NCBI RefSeq assembly: GCF_009745975.1
Contig: NZ_WHOL01000049.1
Coordinates: forward strand, 1 to 40,390
DNA: 40,390 bases
Source: Actinokineospora pegani
GTDB taxonomy: Bacteria; Actinomycetota; Actinomycetes; Mycobacteriales; Pseudonocardiaceae
Direction: 5' to 3'
Below the pieces are notes generated by a model. It had not been told where the DNA came from and made no database searches. It saw only the letters and a program-made list of their open reading frames with translations. A program made the position numbers and the translations under genes. Shown one piece after another: positions 1-7,263 of this stretch (its first letter is position 1; every line of letters starts with the position of its first letter).

Positions 1-735
1 GGCCATGGCCAGTCGCGGCCCGATTTTCGCCTTGAGCAGCGTGGCGATGGCGGTTCTGCCCGCTCTTCGGGGGGCTCGACCCCGCCCCTGACCCAGCCCG
101 CCGATGGCGGCCACGGTTCGCCTCGGACCGGTCCCCGCCCTGAGCAGCGTGGTGACGGCGGCTCTGTCCGCACTTCGGTGGGCTCTGCCCCGCTCCCGAT
201 CCAGCCCGCTGATGGCGGCCATGGCCAGTCGCGGCCCGATTTTCGCCTTGAGCAGCGTGGCGATGGCGGTTCTGCCCGCCCTTCGGCGGGCTCTGTCCCG
301 CTCGTGATCCAGCACGCTGATGACGGCAACTCCCAGTCGCGGCCCGGTCCCCGCCTTGAGCAGGGCGGCGACGGCGGCCCTGCCCGCCCTTCGGCGGGCT
401 CGATCCCGCTCGTGATCCAGCCCGCTGATGGCGGCCACCGTCCGTCGTGGACCGGCCCCCGCCCTGAGCAGCGTGGCGACGGCGGCTCTGCCCGCCCTTC
501 GGTGGGCTCGACTCCGTCCCTGAACCAGCACGCCGATGGCAGCCATGCCCAGTCGGGGACCGATTCCCGCCTCGAACAGCGTGGCGACAGCGGCTCGACC
601 CCGTTCCTGGACCAGCCCGCCAACAGCGGCCATGCCCAGTCGCGAACCGGTCCCCGCCCCGAGCAGCATGGCGACGGGCGCTCTGCCCGCCCTTCGGTGG
701 GCTCGACCCCGCTCCCGAACCAGCCCGCCGATGGT
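1..735 (+). repeat. In-frame 108-bp tandem repeats (36 codons)
   Basis: Units start at 1, 109, 217, 325, 433, 541 and 628. All are 108 bp except the sixth (541-627), which is 87 bp, having lost 7 codons. Bases 1-63 and 217-279 are identical, an exact duplication at twice the period that implies recent unit shuffling. Degenerate units continue to about 1290. The array stays in frame and encodes GHGQSRTGPRPEQ-type units, so it is a coding minisatellite rather than a CRISPR array. Confidence 0.85.
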
Positions 736-1692
736 GGCCATGGCCAGGCACGGACCGGCTCTCGCCCCCAGCGACACGCGGAAGGCCGCCACGGCACGGC
801 ACAGGCTGGTGCCCAGCCCCAGCAGCACGTCGATGGCCGCCTTGGCTCGCCGCCCAACCCGCAGCGGCATGTGGACGGCCGCCACGGCTCGTCCCAGGTC
901 GGTTCCCAGCCCCAGCGGCACGCCGAGGGCCGCCTTGCCCCGCCGCGGACTGGTTTCCGTCCCGAGCAGCGGGGCGAGGGCGGCTCTGCCCGGCCTCCGG
1001 TTGGCTCGACCCCGCTCCCGAGCCAGCACGCCGACAACAGCCGCGGTCCATCGCGGACCGGTTCCCAACCTCAGCAACATGCCGGTGGCAGCCTCGGCCC
1101 CGAGCAGCGTGGCAACGGGAGGCCTGCCCGCCCCCCGGTTGGCTCGCCCCCACCCCCGAGCCAGCACCCCGACGGCGGTCACGGCCAGCCGCGGACTGGC
1201 CCCCACCCCCTGCCACATGCTGACGGCGGCCACGGCTCGTCTCAAGCAGGCCAGCAGCGCGGCAGCAACGGCCCGGCCCGCCCGCAGACCGGCGGCAACC
1301 TCAGCCGCTCCCGGCCTGAACAGCCACAGCGGACCAACAGCGGCCCGGCCCGCCCGCAGACCGCCCCGCCCCAGGAGCAGCACCGGACCGGCGTCCAGAA
1401 CCCCCCACGCCACCGCCCCGCCCCGCCCCCGCGCGACCTCCCCCCACCCGCGGTCATCTCCACCCTCCCCCCGCCCCCACCCGCCTCCTTCACCCCCGCG
1501 AGCTTCGGCCCCGTCGGCTCAGGGGTCGGGGCCACCGGCATCTCGCCCGCGCACCTGCGCCCCGAGCCGCCCGACGATTCCGCGTTCCCCAAGGAAGAAC
1601 CCAAGAAGCGGCCGACCTTCCTGGTGCGGGGAGAGGACGACGAGGTGTTCGGCAACGCGGACTTCACCGCGCCACCTGTGATCGGGGAGTGA
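1..1692 (+). CDS. Pro/Gly/Gln-rich 36-residue-repeat protein, 5' end outside window
   Basis: The frame is open from the first base, so the true start lies upstream; 563 residues are visible. The first ~245 residues are tandem 36-residue repeats with the core pattern RPEQRGDGGSARPSVGSTPL followed by an NQPADGGHG-like join. They decay into shorter QPQ-RHAEGR and PARPQT units, then a Pro-rich linker. I see no Cys or Trp in the conserved tail. The C-terminal ~45 residues are charged and ordinary in codon use, ending FTAPPVIGE. From memory that ending resembles tails of Pseudonocardiales WXG100/PPE-type (ESX-associated) proteins; this is a lead, not an assignment. Third-position GC in the repeats (about 78% in the unit at 628-735) is clearly below that of serA next door. 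A second frame (536-1681) is also open, but frame 1 is preferred because only it runs through the conserved tail. Function unknown. Confidence 0.7.
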   Translation, partial: GHGQSRPDFRLEQRGDGGSARSSGGSTPPLTQPADGGHGSPRTGPRPEQRGDGGSVRTSVGSAPLPIQPADGGHGQSRPDFRLEQRGDGGSARPSAGSVPLVIQHADDGNSQSRPGPRLEQGGDGGPARPSAGSIPLVIQPADGGHRPSWTGPRPEQRGDGGSARPSVGSTPSLNQHADGSHAQSGTDSRLEQRGDSGSTPFLDQPANSGHAQSRTGPRPEQHGDGRSARPSVGSTPLPNQPADGGHGQARTGSRPQRHAEGRHGTAQAGAQPQQHVDGRLGSPPNPQRHVDGRHGSSQVGSQPQRHAEGRLAPPRTGFRPEQRGEGGSARPPVGSTPLPSQHADNSRGPSRTGSQPQQHAGGSLGPEQRGNGRPARPPVGSPPPPSQHPDGGHGQPRTGPHPLPHADGGHGSSQAGQQRGSNGPARPQTGGNLSRSRPEQPQRTNSGPARPQTAPPQEQHRTGVQNPPRHRPAPPPRDLPPPAVISTLPPPPPASFTPASFGPVGSGVGATGISPAHLRPEPPDDSAFPKEEPKKRPTFLVRGEDDEVFGNADFTAPPVIGE

Positions 1693-1737
1693 GGGTGGGG
1701 CGGGTCACCCTGCGGTGGAACGGTTCAGTGACCGGCC

Positions 1738-1768
1738 TAGACTCTGCACGGTTACAGAGTGGTAACCG
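1738..1768 (+). promoter_or_regulatory. Putative serA promoter with overlapping inverted repeats
   Basis: A TAGACT -10-like hexamer lies at 1738-1743, with a weak GTGGAA at 1715-1720, 17 bp upstream. A perfect inverted repeat CGGTTAC-N6-GTAACCG spans 1749-1768 near the expected transcription start. It overlaps a second possible hairpin, ACTCTG (1741-1746) with CAGAGT (1755-1760); the two share base 1755 and cannot form together. The gap 1693-1801 holds nothing else I can name. An operator is inferred only from symmetry and position. Confidence 0.4.
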
Positions 1769-1801
1769 AACCCAAACTTGCTGTCAGCACAGGAGCTTCG
1801 C

Positions 1802-3397
1802 GTGACAACTACGAGCCGCCCCGTCGTCCTCCTCGCCGAAAAGCTCGCGCCGTCCGTGCTCGACGTGTTCGGCGACGAGTTCGACGTCCGCCACGTCGAC
1901 GGGACCGACCGGCCCGCGCTGCTGGAGGCGGTCGCCTCCGCCGACGCGCTGCTGGTGCGGTCGGCGACCCAGGTGGACGCCGAGGTGCTCAAGGCGACCG
2001 AGACCCTCAAGGTGGTCGCGCGCGCCGGGGTCGGCCTGGACAACGTCGACGTGCGGGCCGCCACCGACCGCGGGGTGCTCGTGGTCAACGCGCCGACGTC
2101 GAACATCGTCTCCGCCGCCGAGCACGCCGTGGCGCTGCTGCTCGCCGCCGCCCGGCAGATCCCGGCCGCGCACCAGACCCTGCAGGAGGGTCAGTGGAAG
2201 CGCAGCTCGTTCTCCGGGGTCGAGGTGTCGGGCAAGACCGTCGGCGTCGTCGGCCTGGGCAAGATCGGGCAGCTCTTCGCGCAGCGCCTGGCCGCCTTCG
2301 GCACGACGATCGTCGCCTACGACCCCTACGCCTCCCCGGCGCGGGCCGCGCAGCTGGGCATCGAGCTCGTGGAGCTCGACGACCTGCTGGGCCGCGCCGA
2401 CTTCATCTCCGTGCACCTGCCCAAGACGCCGGAGACCAAGGGCCTGATCAGCGCGGAGAAGCTGGCGCTGACCAAGAAGGGCGTCATCGTCGTCAACGCC
2501 GCGCGCGGCGGGCTGATCGACGAGCAGGCGCTGGCCGACGCGGTGCGCTCAGGCCAGGTCGGCGGCGCGGGCATCGACGTCTACAGCACCGAGCCGACCA
2601 CCGAGAGCCCGCTGTTCGGCGTGCCCGGCGTCGTGGTCACCCCGCACCTGGGCGCCTCGACCGCCGAGGCGCAGGACCGCGCGGGCACCGACGTGGCGCA
2701 CTCGGTCAAGGCCGCGCTGCGCGGCGACTTCGTGCCGGACGCGGTCAACGTCGCGGGCGGCGCCGTCGGCGAGGAGGTGCGCCCGTACCTGCCGCTGACC
2801 CAGAAGCTGGGCACCGTGCTGACCGCGCTGGGCGCCAAGGCCCCGACCTCGATCACCGTGCGGGTGCGCGGCGAGCTGTCGTCCGAGGACGTGTCGGTGC
2901 TGTCGCTGCCCGCGCTGCGCGGGGTGTTCGCGGGCATCGTCGACGAGCAGGTGACCTTCGTCAACGCGCTGCGCATCGCCGAGACGCGCGGGGTGGCCGT
3001 CGAGGTCGTCACCGAGACCGAGAGCCCCAACCACCGCAGCGCCGTGACCCTGCAGGGCGTCTACGCCGACGGCTCGACGCTCACCGTGGGCGGCACGCTG
3101 TCGGGCTGGGACCAGTCCGAGAAGCTCATCGAGGTGCACGGCCGCGCGTTCGACCTGCGCGCGCAGGGCAACGTGCTGCTGCTGGAGTACTCGGAGCGCC
3201 CCGGCGTGATGGGCACCGTCGGCACCCTGCTCGGCGAGGCGGGCGTGAACATCGACGCCGCGCAGATCAGCCAGACCACCGAGGGCACCGACGCGGTCAT
3301 GCTGCTGCGCGTGGACCGCGCGGTCGACGCGGCGGTGGTGGACTCCATCGGCGCGGCCGTCGGCGCCACCATCGTGCGCGCGATCGACTTGGGCTGA
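1802..3397 (+). CDS. serA: D-3-phosphoglycerate dehydrogenase
   Basis: Catalyses NAD-dependent oxidation of 3-phosphoglycerate, the first step of serine synthesis, in the cytosol. The 531 residues match the long (type I) actinobacterial form: a split substrate-binding domain, a Rossmann domain with GVVGLGKIG at about 148-156, an intervening (ASB) domain, and a C-terminal ACT domain from about 457 (ERPGVMGTVG) for serine feedback. Expected catalytic residues are R235 (NAARGG), E264 (YSTEP) and H282 (TPHLGAST). The GTG start at 1802 is chosen because AGGAG lies at 1791-1795 and the protein then begins like its relatives (MTTTSRPVVLLAEKL); an ATG at 1778 would add 8 residues and ignore that site. 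It precedes leuB, as in M. tuberculosis (Rv2996c/Rv2995c), but a strong hairpin separates the two. Confidence 0.97.
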   Translation: MTTTSRPVVLLAEKLAPSVLDVFGDEFDVRHVDGTDRPALLEAVASADALLVRSATQVDAEVLKATETLKVVARAGVGLDNVDVRAATDRGVLVVNAPTSNIVSAAEHAVALLLAAARQIPAAHQTLQEGQWKRSSFSGVEVSGKTVGVVGLGKIGQLFAQRLAAFGTTIVAYDPYASPARAAQLGIELVELDDLLGRADFISVHLPKTPETKGLISAEKLALTKKGVIVVNAARGGLIDEQALADAVRSGQVGGAGIDVYSTEPTTESPLFGVPGVVVTPHLGASTAEAQDRAGTDVAHSVKAALRGDFVPDAVNVAGGAVGEEVRPYLPLTQKLGTVLTALGAKAPTSITVRVRGELSSEDVSVLSLPALRGVFAGIVDEQVTFVNALRIAETRGVAVEVVTETESPNHRSAVTLQGVYADGSTLTVGGTLSGWDQSEKLIEVHGRAFDLRAQGNVLLLEYSERPGVMGTVGTLLGEAGVNIDAAQISQTTEGTDAVMLLRVDRAVDAAVVDSIGAAVGATIVRAIDLG

Positions 3398-3452
3398 CGC
3401 CTGCCGGGACCGCTCGTGCTTCCCAGTCGTTGGGATGCGGACACGCACGATG

Positions 3453-3495
3453 ACGGTGCCCGGATCGGTGAGTTGACACGCGATCCGGGCACCGT
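3453..3495 (+). terminator. Hairpin terminator after serA
   Basis: Perfect 14-bp inverted repeat: ACGGTGCCCGGATC (3453-3466) pairs with 3482-3495 around a 15-nt loop. There is no U-tract, as is common in actinobacteria. It lies 56 bp after the serA stop and suggests leuB has its own promoter. Confidence 0.75.
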
Positions 3496-3635
3496 TCGTG
3501 TCCTGAGACGGTCCCGAACACGTCTCGAAACCACCTGAACAGGTGGCGAGGTGCGGCGACCGGGCGGCTTGCCGGTAGCCTTCGTTCGACTACCAGGGCC
3601 TGACAGTTCGGGCCGATACCCCGGGAGGTGTGTGC

Positions 3636-4670
3636 ATGCGGCTCGCGGTGATCCCAGGTGACGGGATCGGGCCGGAAGTGATCGCCGAGGCACTGAAGGT
3701 GCTGGGCGAGGTCATACCGACCGCCGAGATCACCCGCTACGACCTGGGCGCGGCGAGGTGGCACGCGACGGGGGAGCTGCTGCCGGAGTCCGTGCTCGGC
3801 GAGCTGCGCGACCACGACGCCATCCTCCTCGGCGCGGTCGGCGACCCGTCGGTGCCCAGTGGCATCCTCGAGCGCGGACTGCTGCTGCGGCTGCGCTTCG
3901 AGCTCGACCACCACGTGAACCTGCGCCCGGCGCGGCTCTACCCGGGGGTGAAGAGCCCGGTGGTCGACCCGGGCGAGATCGACATGCTGGTCGTCCGGGA
4001 GGGCACCGAGGGCCTGTACGCGGGCAACGGCGGCCTGCTGCGCAAGGACACCCCGCACGAGATCGCCACCGAGGTCAGCGTCAACACCTCCTTCGGCGTC
4101 GAGCGGGTCGTCCGGGACGCGTTCTCCCGGGCCGCCGCCCGTCCGCGCAAGCACCTGACCCTGGTCCACAAGACCAATGTGCTCACCCACGCCGGGTCGT
4201 TGTGGTCGCGCGTGGTGGAGGAGGTGTCCCTGCAGCACCCGGACGTCTCCGTGGCCTACCAGCACGTGGACGCGACCACGATCCACATGGTCACCGACCC
4301 CAGCCGCTTCGACGTCATCGTCACCGACAACCTCTTCGGCGACATCCTGACCGACCTCGCGGCCGCGGTGACCGGCGGCATCGGCCTCGCGGCCAGCGGC
4401 AACCTCGACATCACCCGCCGCAACCCGTCGATGTTCGAGCCGGTGCACGGCTCCGCCCCGGACATCGCGGGCCAGGGCATCGCCGACCCGACCGCCGCGG
4501 TGCTGTCGGTCGCGCTCCTGCTCGACCACCTCGGCGAGTCCGAGCCCGCCCGCCGGATCGAGGCGTCGGTGGCCTTCGACCTGGCCACCCGCGACCACAA
4601 CTCGCCCGGCGGCACCTTCGCCATCGGCGACCGGCTCGCCGCCCTGGTGTCGTCCAACGTGCGCACCTGA
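3636..4670 (+). CDS. leuB: 3-isopropylmalate dehydrogenase
   Basis: Oxidatively decarboxylates 3-isopropylmalate to 2-ketoisocaproate (third step specific to leucine), using NAD and Mg2+ or Mn2+. The 344 residues are typical of the actinobacterial short form. Visible family signatures are LLGAVGDP, the Arg-rich substrate segment [26 protein letters not shown], the metal/NAD segment [13 protein letters not shown] and [14 protein letters not shown]. The ATG at 3636 follows GGAGG (3624-3628) at 7 nt; a GTG at 3630 would sit too close to it. A TAGCCT hexamer at 3576-3581 could be a -10. It is flanked by terminators on both sides, so it is probably transcribed alone. leuC and leuD lie 9 kb downstream and a citramalate-synthase-type gene follows. 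Confidence 0.96.
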   Translation: MRLAVIPGDGIGPEVIAEALKVLGEVIPTAEITRYDLGAARWHATGELLPESVLGELRDHDAILLGAVGDPSVPSGILERGLLLRLRFELDHHVNLRPARLYPGVKSPVVDPGEIDMLVVREGTEGLYAGNGGLLRKDTPHEIATEVSVNTSFGVERVVRDAFSRAAARPRKHLTLVHKTNVLTHAGSLWSRVVEEVSLQHPDVSVAYQHVDATTIHMVTDPSRFDVIVTDNLFGDILTDLAAAVTGGIGLAASGNLDITRRNPSMFEPVHGSAPDIAGQGIADPTAAVLSVALLLDHLGESEPARRIEASVAFDLATRDHNSPGGTFAIGDRLAALVSSNVRT

Positions 4671-4684
4671 GCGACATCTCCACC

Positions 4685-4725
4685 GGCTGAGGCCCGTCCC
4701 CGAACACTGGGGGCGGGCCTCAGCC
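4685..4725 (+). terminator. Strong hairpin terminator after leuB
   Basis: A 17-bp stem (4685-4701 with 4709-4725, one G-T wobble) has a 7-nt loop GAACACT, starting 14 bp after the leuB stop. The arms read GGCTGAGGCCCGTCCCC and GGGGGCGGGCCTCAGCC. No U-tract. Confidence 0.85.
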
Positions 4726-4766
4726 GTGCGCGGCGTTGCCCAGAAGGTGGGATATCGGGCCCGGGA

Positions 4767-4796
4767 CTGGTACCGGCGCTCGTGGCGTGCCATAGT
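4767..4796 (+). promoter_or_regulatory. Putative promoter of the cimA leader
   Basis: CATAGT (4791-4796) fits an actinobacterial -10 and lies six bases before GTG at 4803, the usual spacing for a leaderless transcript. A weak -35 candidate CTGGTA lies at 4767-4772 (18-bp spacer). The position immediately upstream of the leader peptide and attenuator supports it. Confidence 0.5.
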
Positions 4797-4802
4797 CGCA
4801 AC

Positions 4803-4850
4803 GTGGCTCACACTGCCCTGAACACCATTATCGATGAGCGCGTCGGCTGA
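4803..4850 (+). CDS. Putative 15-residue leader peptide of the cimA attenuator
   Basis: GTG...TGA encodes MAHTALNTIIDERVG. Five of 15 codons are Leu, Ile-Ile, Val or Ala and two are Thr, so ribosome stalling could sense isoleucine or a related branched-chain amino acid, fitting a downstream citramalate-synthase-type gene. No Shine-Dalgarno precedes it, but a -10-like CATAGT ends 6 nt upstream, consistent with a leaderless start. Its last codons (CGC GTC GGC) form the 5' arm of the first hairpin (4838-4846), the geometry expected of ribosome-mediated attenuation. The peptide itself probably has no function after synthesis. Assignment is inference from layout. Confidence 0.55.
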   Translation: MAHTALNTIIDERVG

Positions 4851-4913
4851 CTCCCCACCCGGGACGCCCCGACGCGCAGACCTCTCGCATCCCAGCGGGG
4901 GGTCTTTTTGTTT
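4838..4913 (+). promoter_or_regulatory. Transcription attenuator upstream of cimA
   Basis: Two consecutive hairpins are visible. Hairpin 1 pairs GCGCGTCGG (4838-4846) with CCGACGCGC (4869-4877). Hairpin 2, the terminator, pairs AGACCTCTCGC (4878-4888) with GCGGGGGGTCT (4895-4905) around a 6-nt loop and is followed by TTTTGTTT (4906-4913). Such a U-rich tail is absent from nearly every other terminator in this window. A competing pairing of ACTCCCC (4850-4856) with GGGGGGT (4897-4903) would break the terminator. The leader peptide ends inside hairpin 1. cimA starts 49 nt after the U-tract. Confidence 0.65.
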
Positions 4914-4962
4914 GCCCAGAAGTCCGCCCACCGCGCCAGAACCCAGATCCCAGGAGCTTTCC

Positions 4963-6630
4963 GTGACCCGCACGACCCCGGCCGGTACACCGCTCGGCGA
5001 CTCCTTCCACGTCTACGACACCACCCTGCGCGACGGGGCGCAGCGGGAGGGGATCTCCTACTCGGTGACCGACAAGCTGTCCGCCGCCCGGCTGCTCGAC
5101 GACCTGGGGGTGGGCTACATCGAGGGCGGGTGGCCGGGGGCGATGCCCAAGGACACCGAGTTCTTCGCCCGCGCCGCCGCGGGGGAGCTGGACCTGCGGC
5201 ACGCGGTCCTGGTGGCGTTCGGGTCCACCCGGCGGGCGAACTCGAACGCGGCCAAGGACCCGCAGGTGCAGGCGCTGCTGGCCGCCCAGGCGCCCGTGGT
5301 GACGCTGGTGGCCAAATCGGACCGGCGGCACATCGAGCGGGCGCTGCGCACCGACGTCGACGAGGCCGTGGCGATGGTCGCGGACACCGTCCGGGTGCTG
5401 GTGGCCGAGGGGCGGCGGGTGTTCCTCGACGCCGAGCACTTCTTCGACGGGTACGCCTTCGACCCGGACACCTCGCTGCGGGTGCTCGGCGCCGGGGTCG
5501 AGGCGGGCGCCGACGTGGTGGTCCTGTGCGACACCAACGGCGGGCAGTTGCCGCTGGGGCTGGCCGACACGGTGGGCGAGGTCATCGCGCGCACCGGCTT
5601 CCGGGTGGGCATCCACTGCCAGGACGACACCGCGTGCGCCGTGGCCAACACCATCGCCGCCGTGCAGGCCGGGGCGACGCACGTGCAGTGCACCGCCAAC
5701 GGGTACGGCGAGCGGGCGGGCAACGCCGACCTGTTCCCCGTCCTGGGAAACCTGGCCGTCAAGCTCGGCATGGACGTGCTGCCCGCGGGCGGCCTCGCCG
5801 CGATGTCGCGGGTCTCGCACGCGCTGGCGGAGCTGGCCAACATCTCCCCGGACACCCACCAGGCCTACGTCGGGCAGTCGGCGTTCGCGCACAAGGCGGG
5901 CCTGCACGCCAGCGCCATCAAGGTCGACCCGCTGCTCTACAACCACATCGACCCGCAGGTCGTCGGCAACGACATGCGCGTGCTGGTCACCGAGATGGCG
6001 GGCCGGGCCAGCCTCGAGCTCAAGGGCCACGAGCTCGGCGTCGACCTGTCCGACCGGCCCGAGGCCGTCGACAGCGCGCTGCGCAAGGTCAAGGACCTGG
6101 AGGCGCGCGGCTGGTCGTTCGAGGCCGCCGACGCGTCGCTGGAACTGCTGCTGCGCGGCGAGATCGCGGTGCTCGACCCGAGCGCGCCCGGCACCGCGCT
6201 GCCCTTCGAGCTGGAGTCCTACCGGGTCATCCTCGACCACCACATCGGCGGCGAGGTCGTCTCCGAGGCCACGGTGAAGGTGCACGTCGCGGGCCACCGG
6301 GTCATCGCCACCGCCGAGGGCAACGGCCCGGTGCACGCCCTCGACGCCGCGCTGCGCCAGGCGCTGGCCCCGCACCTGCCGTGGGTGCACGACCTGGAAC
6401 TGACCGACTACAAGGTGCGCATCCTCACCGGGGGACCCCGTGCAACCCAACACGGCACCGACGCCGTCACCAGGGTGTTGGTCCAGTCCTCGGACCGCGA
6501 GCTCGAGTGGACCACCGTCGGTGTCCACGGCAACATCGTGGAGGCCAGTTGGCTGGCCCTCTGCGACGCGCTGGCGCACAAGGCGCTGCGGGTGCGGTCC
6601 GGGGTCGGCGCGGGCGGCCTGCGCGGGTAG
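4963..6630 (+). CDS. cimA: Citramalate synthase / 2-isopropylmalate synthase family
   Basis: The expected reaction is condensation of acetyl-CoA with pyruvate to (R)-citramalate, a threonine-independent route to 2-ketobutyrate and isoleucine. The 555 residues show an HMGL-type TIM barrel opening with VYDTTLRDGAQREG, VLCDTNGG, NGYGERAGNADL, and a C-terminal LeuA dimerisation/allosteric domain (about 420-540; GTDAVTRVLVQSSDRE, HGNIVEASWLAL). Length and N-terminus fit the actinobacterial citramalate-synthase group better than LeuA or homocitrate synthase, but substrate cannot be proved from sequence. The metal motif, usually HxHND, reads HCQDD here. The GTG at 4963 follows AGGAG (4952-4956); longer in-frame starts (from 4834) would read through the attenuator hairpins and give an implausible Pro/Ser-rich extension. 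Downstream intermediates would be handled by LeuCD and LeuB, both nearby. Confidence 0.88.
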   Translation: MTRTTPAGTPLGDSFHVYDTTLRDGAQREGISYSVTDKLSAARLLDDLGVGYIEGGWPGAMPKDTEFFARAAAGELDLRHAVLVAFGSTRRANSNAAKDPQVQALLAAQAPVVTLVAKSDRRHIERALRTDVDEAVAMVADTVRVLVAEGRRVFLDAEHFFDGYAFDPDTSLRVLGAGVEAGADVVVLCDTNGGQLPLGLADTVGEVIARTGFRVGIHCQDDTACAVANTIAAVQAGATHVQCTANGYGERAGNADLFPVLGNLAVKLGMDVLPAGGLAAMSRVSHALAELANISPDTHQAYVGQSAFAHKAGLHASAIKVDPLLYNHIDPQVVGNDMRVLVTEMAGRASLELKGHELGVDLSDRPEAVDSALRKVKDLEARGWSFEAADASLELLLRGEIAVLDPSAPGTALPFELESYRVILDHHIGGEVVSEATVKVHVAGHRVIATAEGNGPVHALDAALRQALAPHLPWVHDLELTDYKVRILTGGPRATQHGTDAVTRVLVQSSDRELEWTTVGVHGNIVEASWLALCDALAHKALRVRSGVGAGGLRG

Positions 6631-6660
6631 GCCGCCCCTTCGAGGAGGAGGCAGTCGGGG

Positions 6661-7254
6661 ATGAAGGCGCGACTCGCAGGTGTGCTGTTCGCAAGCGCGG
6701 CGCTGGCCGGGTGCGGGGGACAGGCGCAGGAGGCCTCGGCGCCACCCCCGGCGCCCAGCGCCGTCGCCGACGAGTCCGACGTGTGGCTCGATCAGGTGAA
6801 ACCGGCCGAGGGCTCGGCGGAGGTCGACACCCCCGGCACCTGCCCGCTGCCGTTCACCTTCACCGTCGCCGAGGGCTGGTCCGCGAACTCGGGCAACGGC
6901 GAGGCCCGCGACGGCCTCGCCGCCGAGTGCGCGGTCACCTCGCCGCACGGCGTGCTCAGGGTCTGGGTGGGCTCCGAACCCGGCAGCTCCCCGCGCGGCG
7001 CGCTGGAGCGCTTCATCCAGGGCGAGGGCTCCATCTCCGACCCGGCCTACCGCGAGTCCACCGTGGGCGAGGGCTCGGGCGTGGAACTCACCTTCGCCAA
7101 GGCGGGCGAGGGCGCGCGCGGCCGCGCCTTCGCCGTCGCCACCCCGCTGCGCACCCTGGTGGTCTCGGTCGACGCCGGCTCCCCGGACGCCTACGCCAAG
7201 GCGCTCCCCGGCTACCTGCTGGCCAAGGACAGCCTGACACCGATCGAGCGTTAG
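6661..7254 (+). CDS. Secreted lipoprotein of unknown function
   Basis: The 197-residue protein has a lipoprotein signal: short charged start (MKAR), hydrophobic stretch and lipobox LAGC with the modified cysteine at C18. A Pro/Ala-rich linker follows, then a compact domain from about residue 60 (CPLPFTFTVAEGW) with one further Cys (in LAAECAVTS); those two cysteines could form a disulfide. After processing it would be anchored to the outer face of the membrane. I do not recognise a named family; it resembles many small actinobacterial lipoproteins without function. The start follows GAGGAGGAGG about 8 nt upstream. It lies 30 bp after cimA and 9 bp before the FAH gene, so the three may be co-transcribed. 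Confidence 0.8.
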   Translation: MKARLAGVLFASAALAGCGGQAQEASAPPPAPSAVADESDVWLDQVKPAEGSAEVDTPGTCPLPFTFTVAEGWSANSGNGEARDGLAAECAVTSPHGVLRVWVGSEPGSSPRGALERFIQGEGSISDPAYRESTVGEGSGVELTFAKAGEGARGRAFAVATPLRTLVVSVDAGSPDAYAKALPGYLLAKDSLTPIER

Positions 7255-7263
7255 GGTTTCCCC

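Noticed and set aside
1-735. Repeat array as a CRISPR or mobile element
   Set aside because: Units are contiguous 108-bp coding repeats without unique spacers; there are no cas genes, transposase or terminal repeats.
536-1681. Second open frame through the repeat protein, as an overlapping gene
   Set aside because: It has similar third-position GC in the repeats, but no ribosome site, it lacks the conserved C-terminal tail, and its own upstream stretch is closed by a stop at 305-307. Periodic in-frame repeats of frame 1 explain it.
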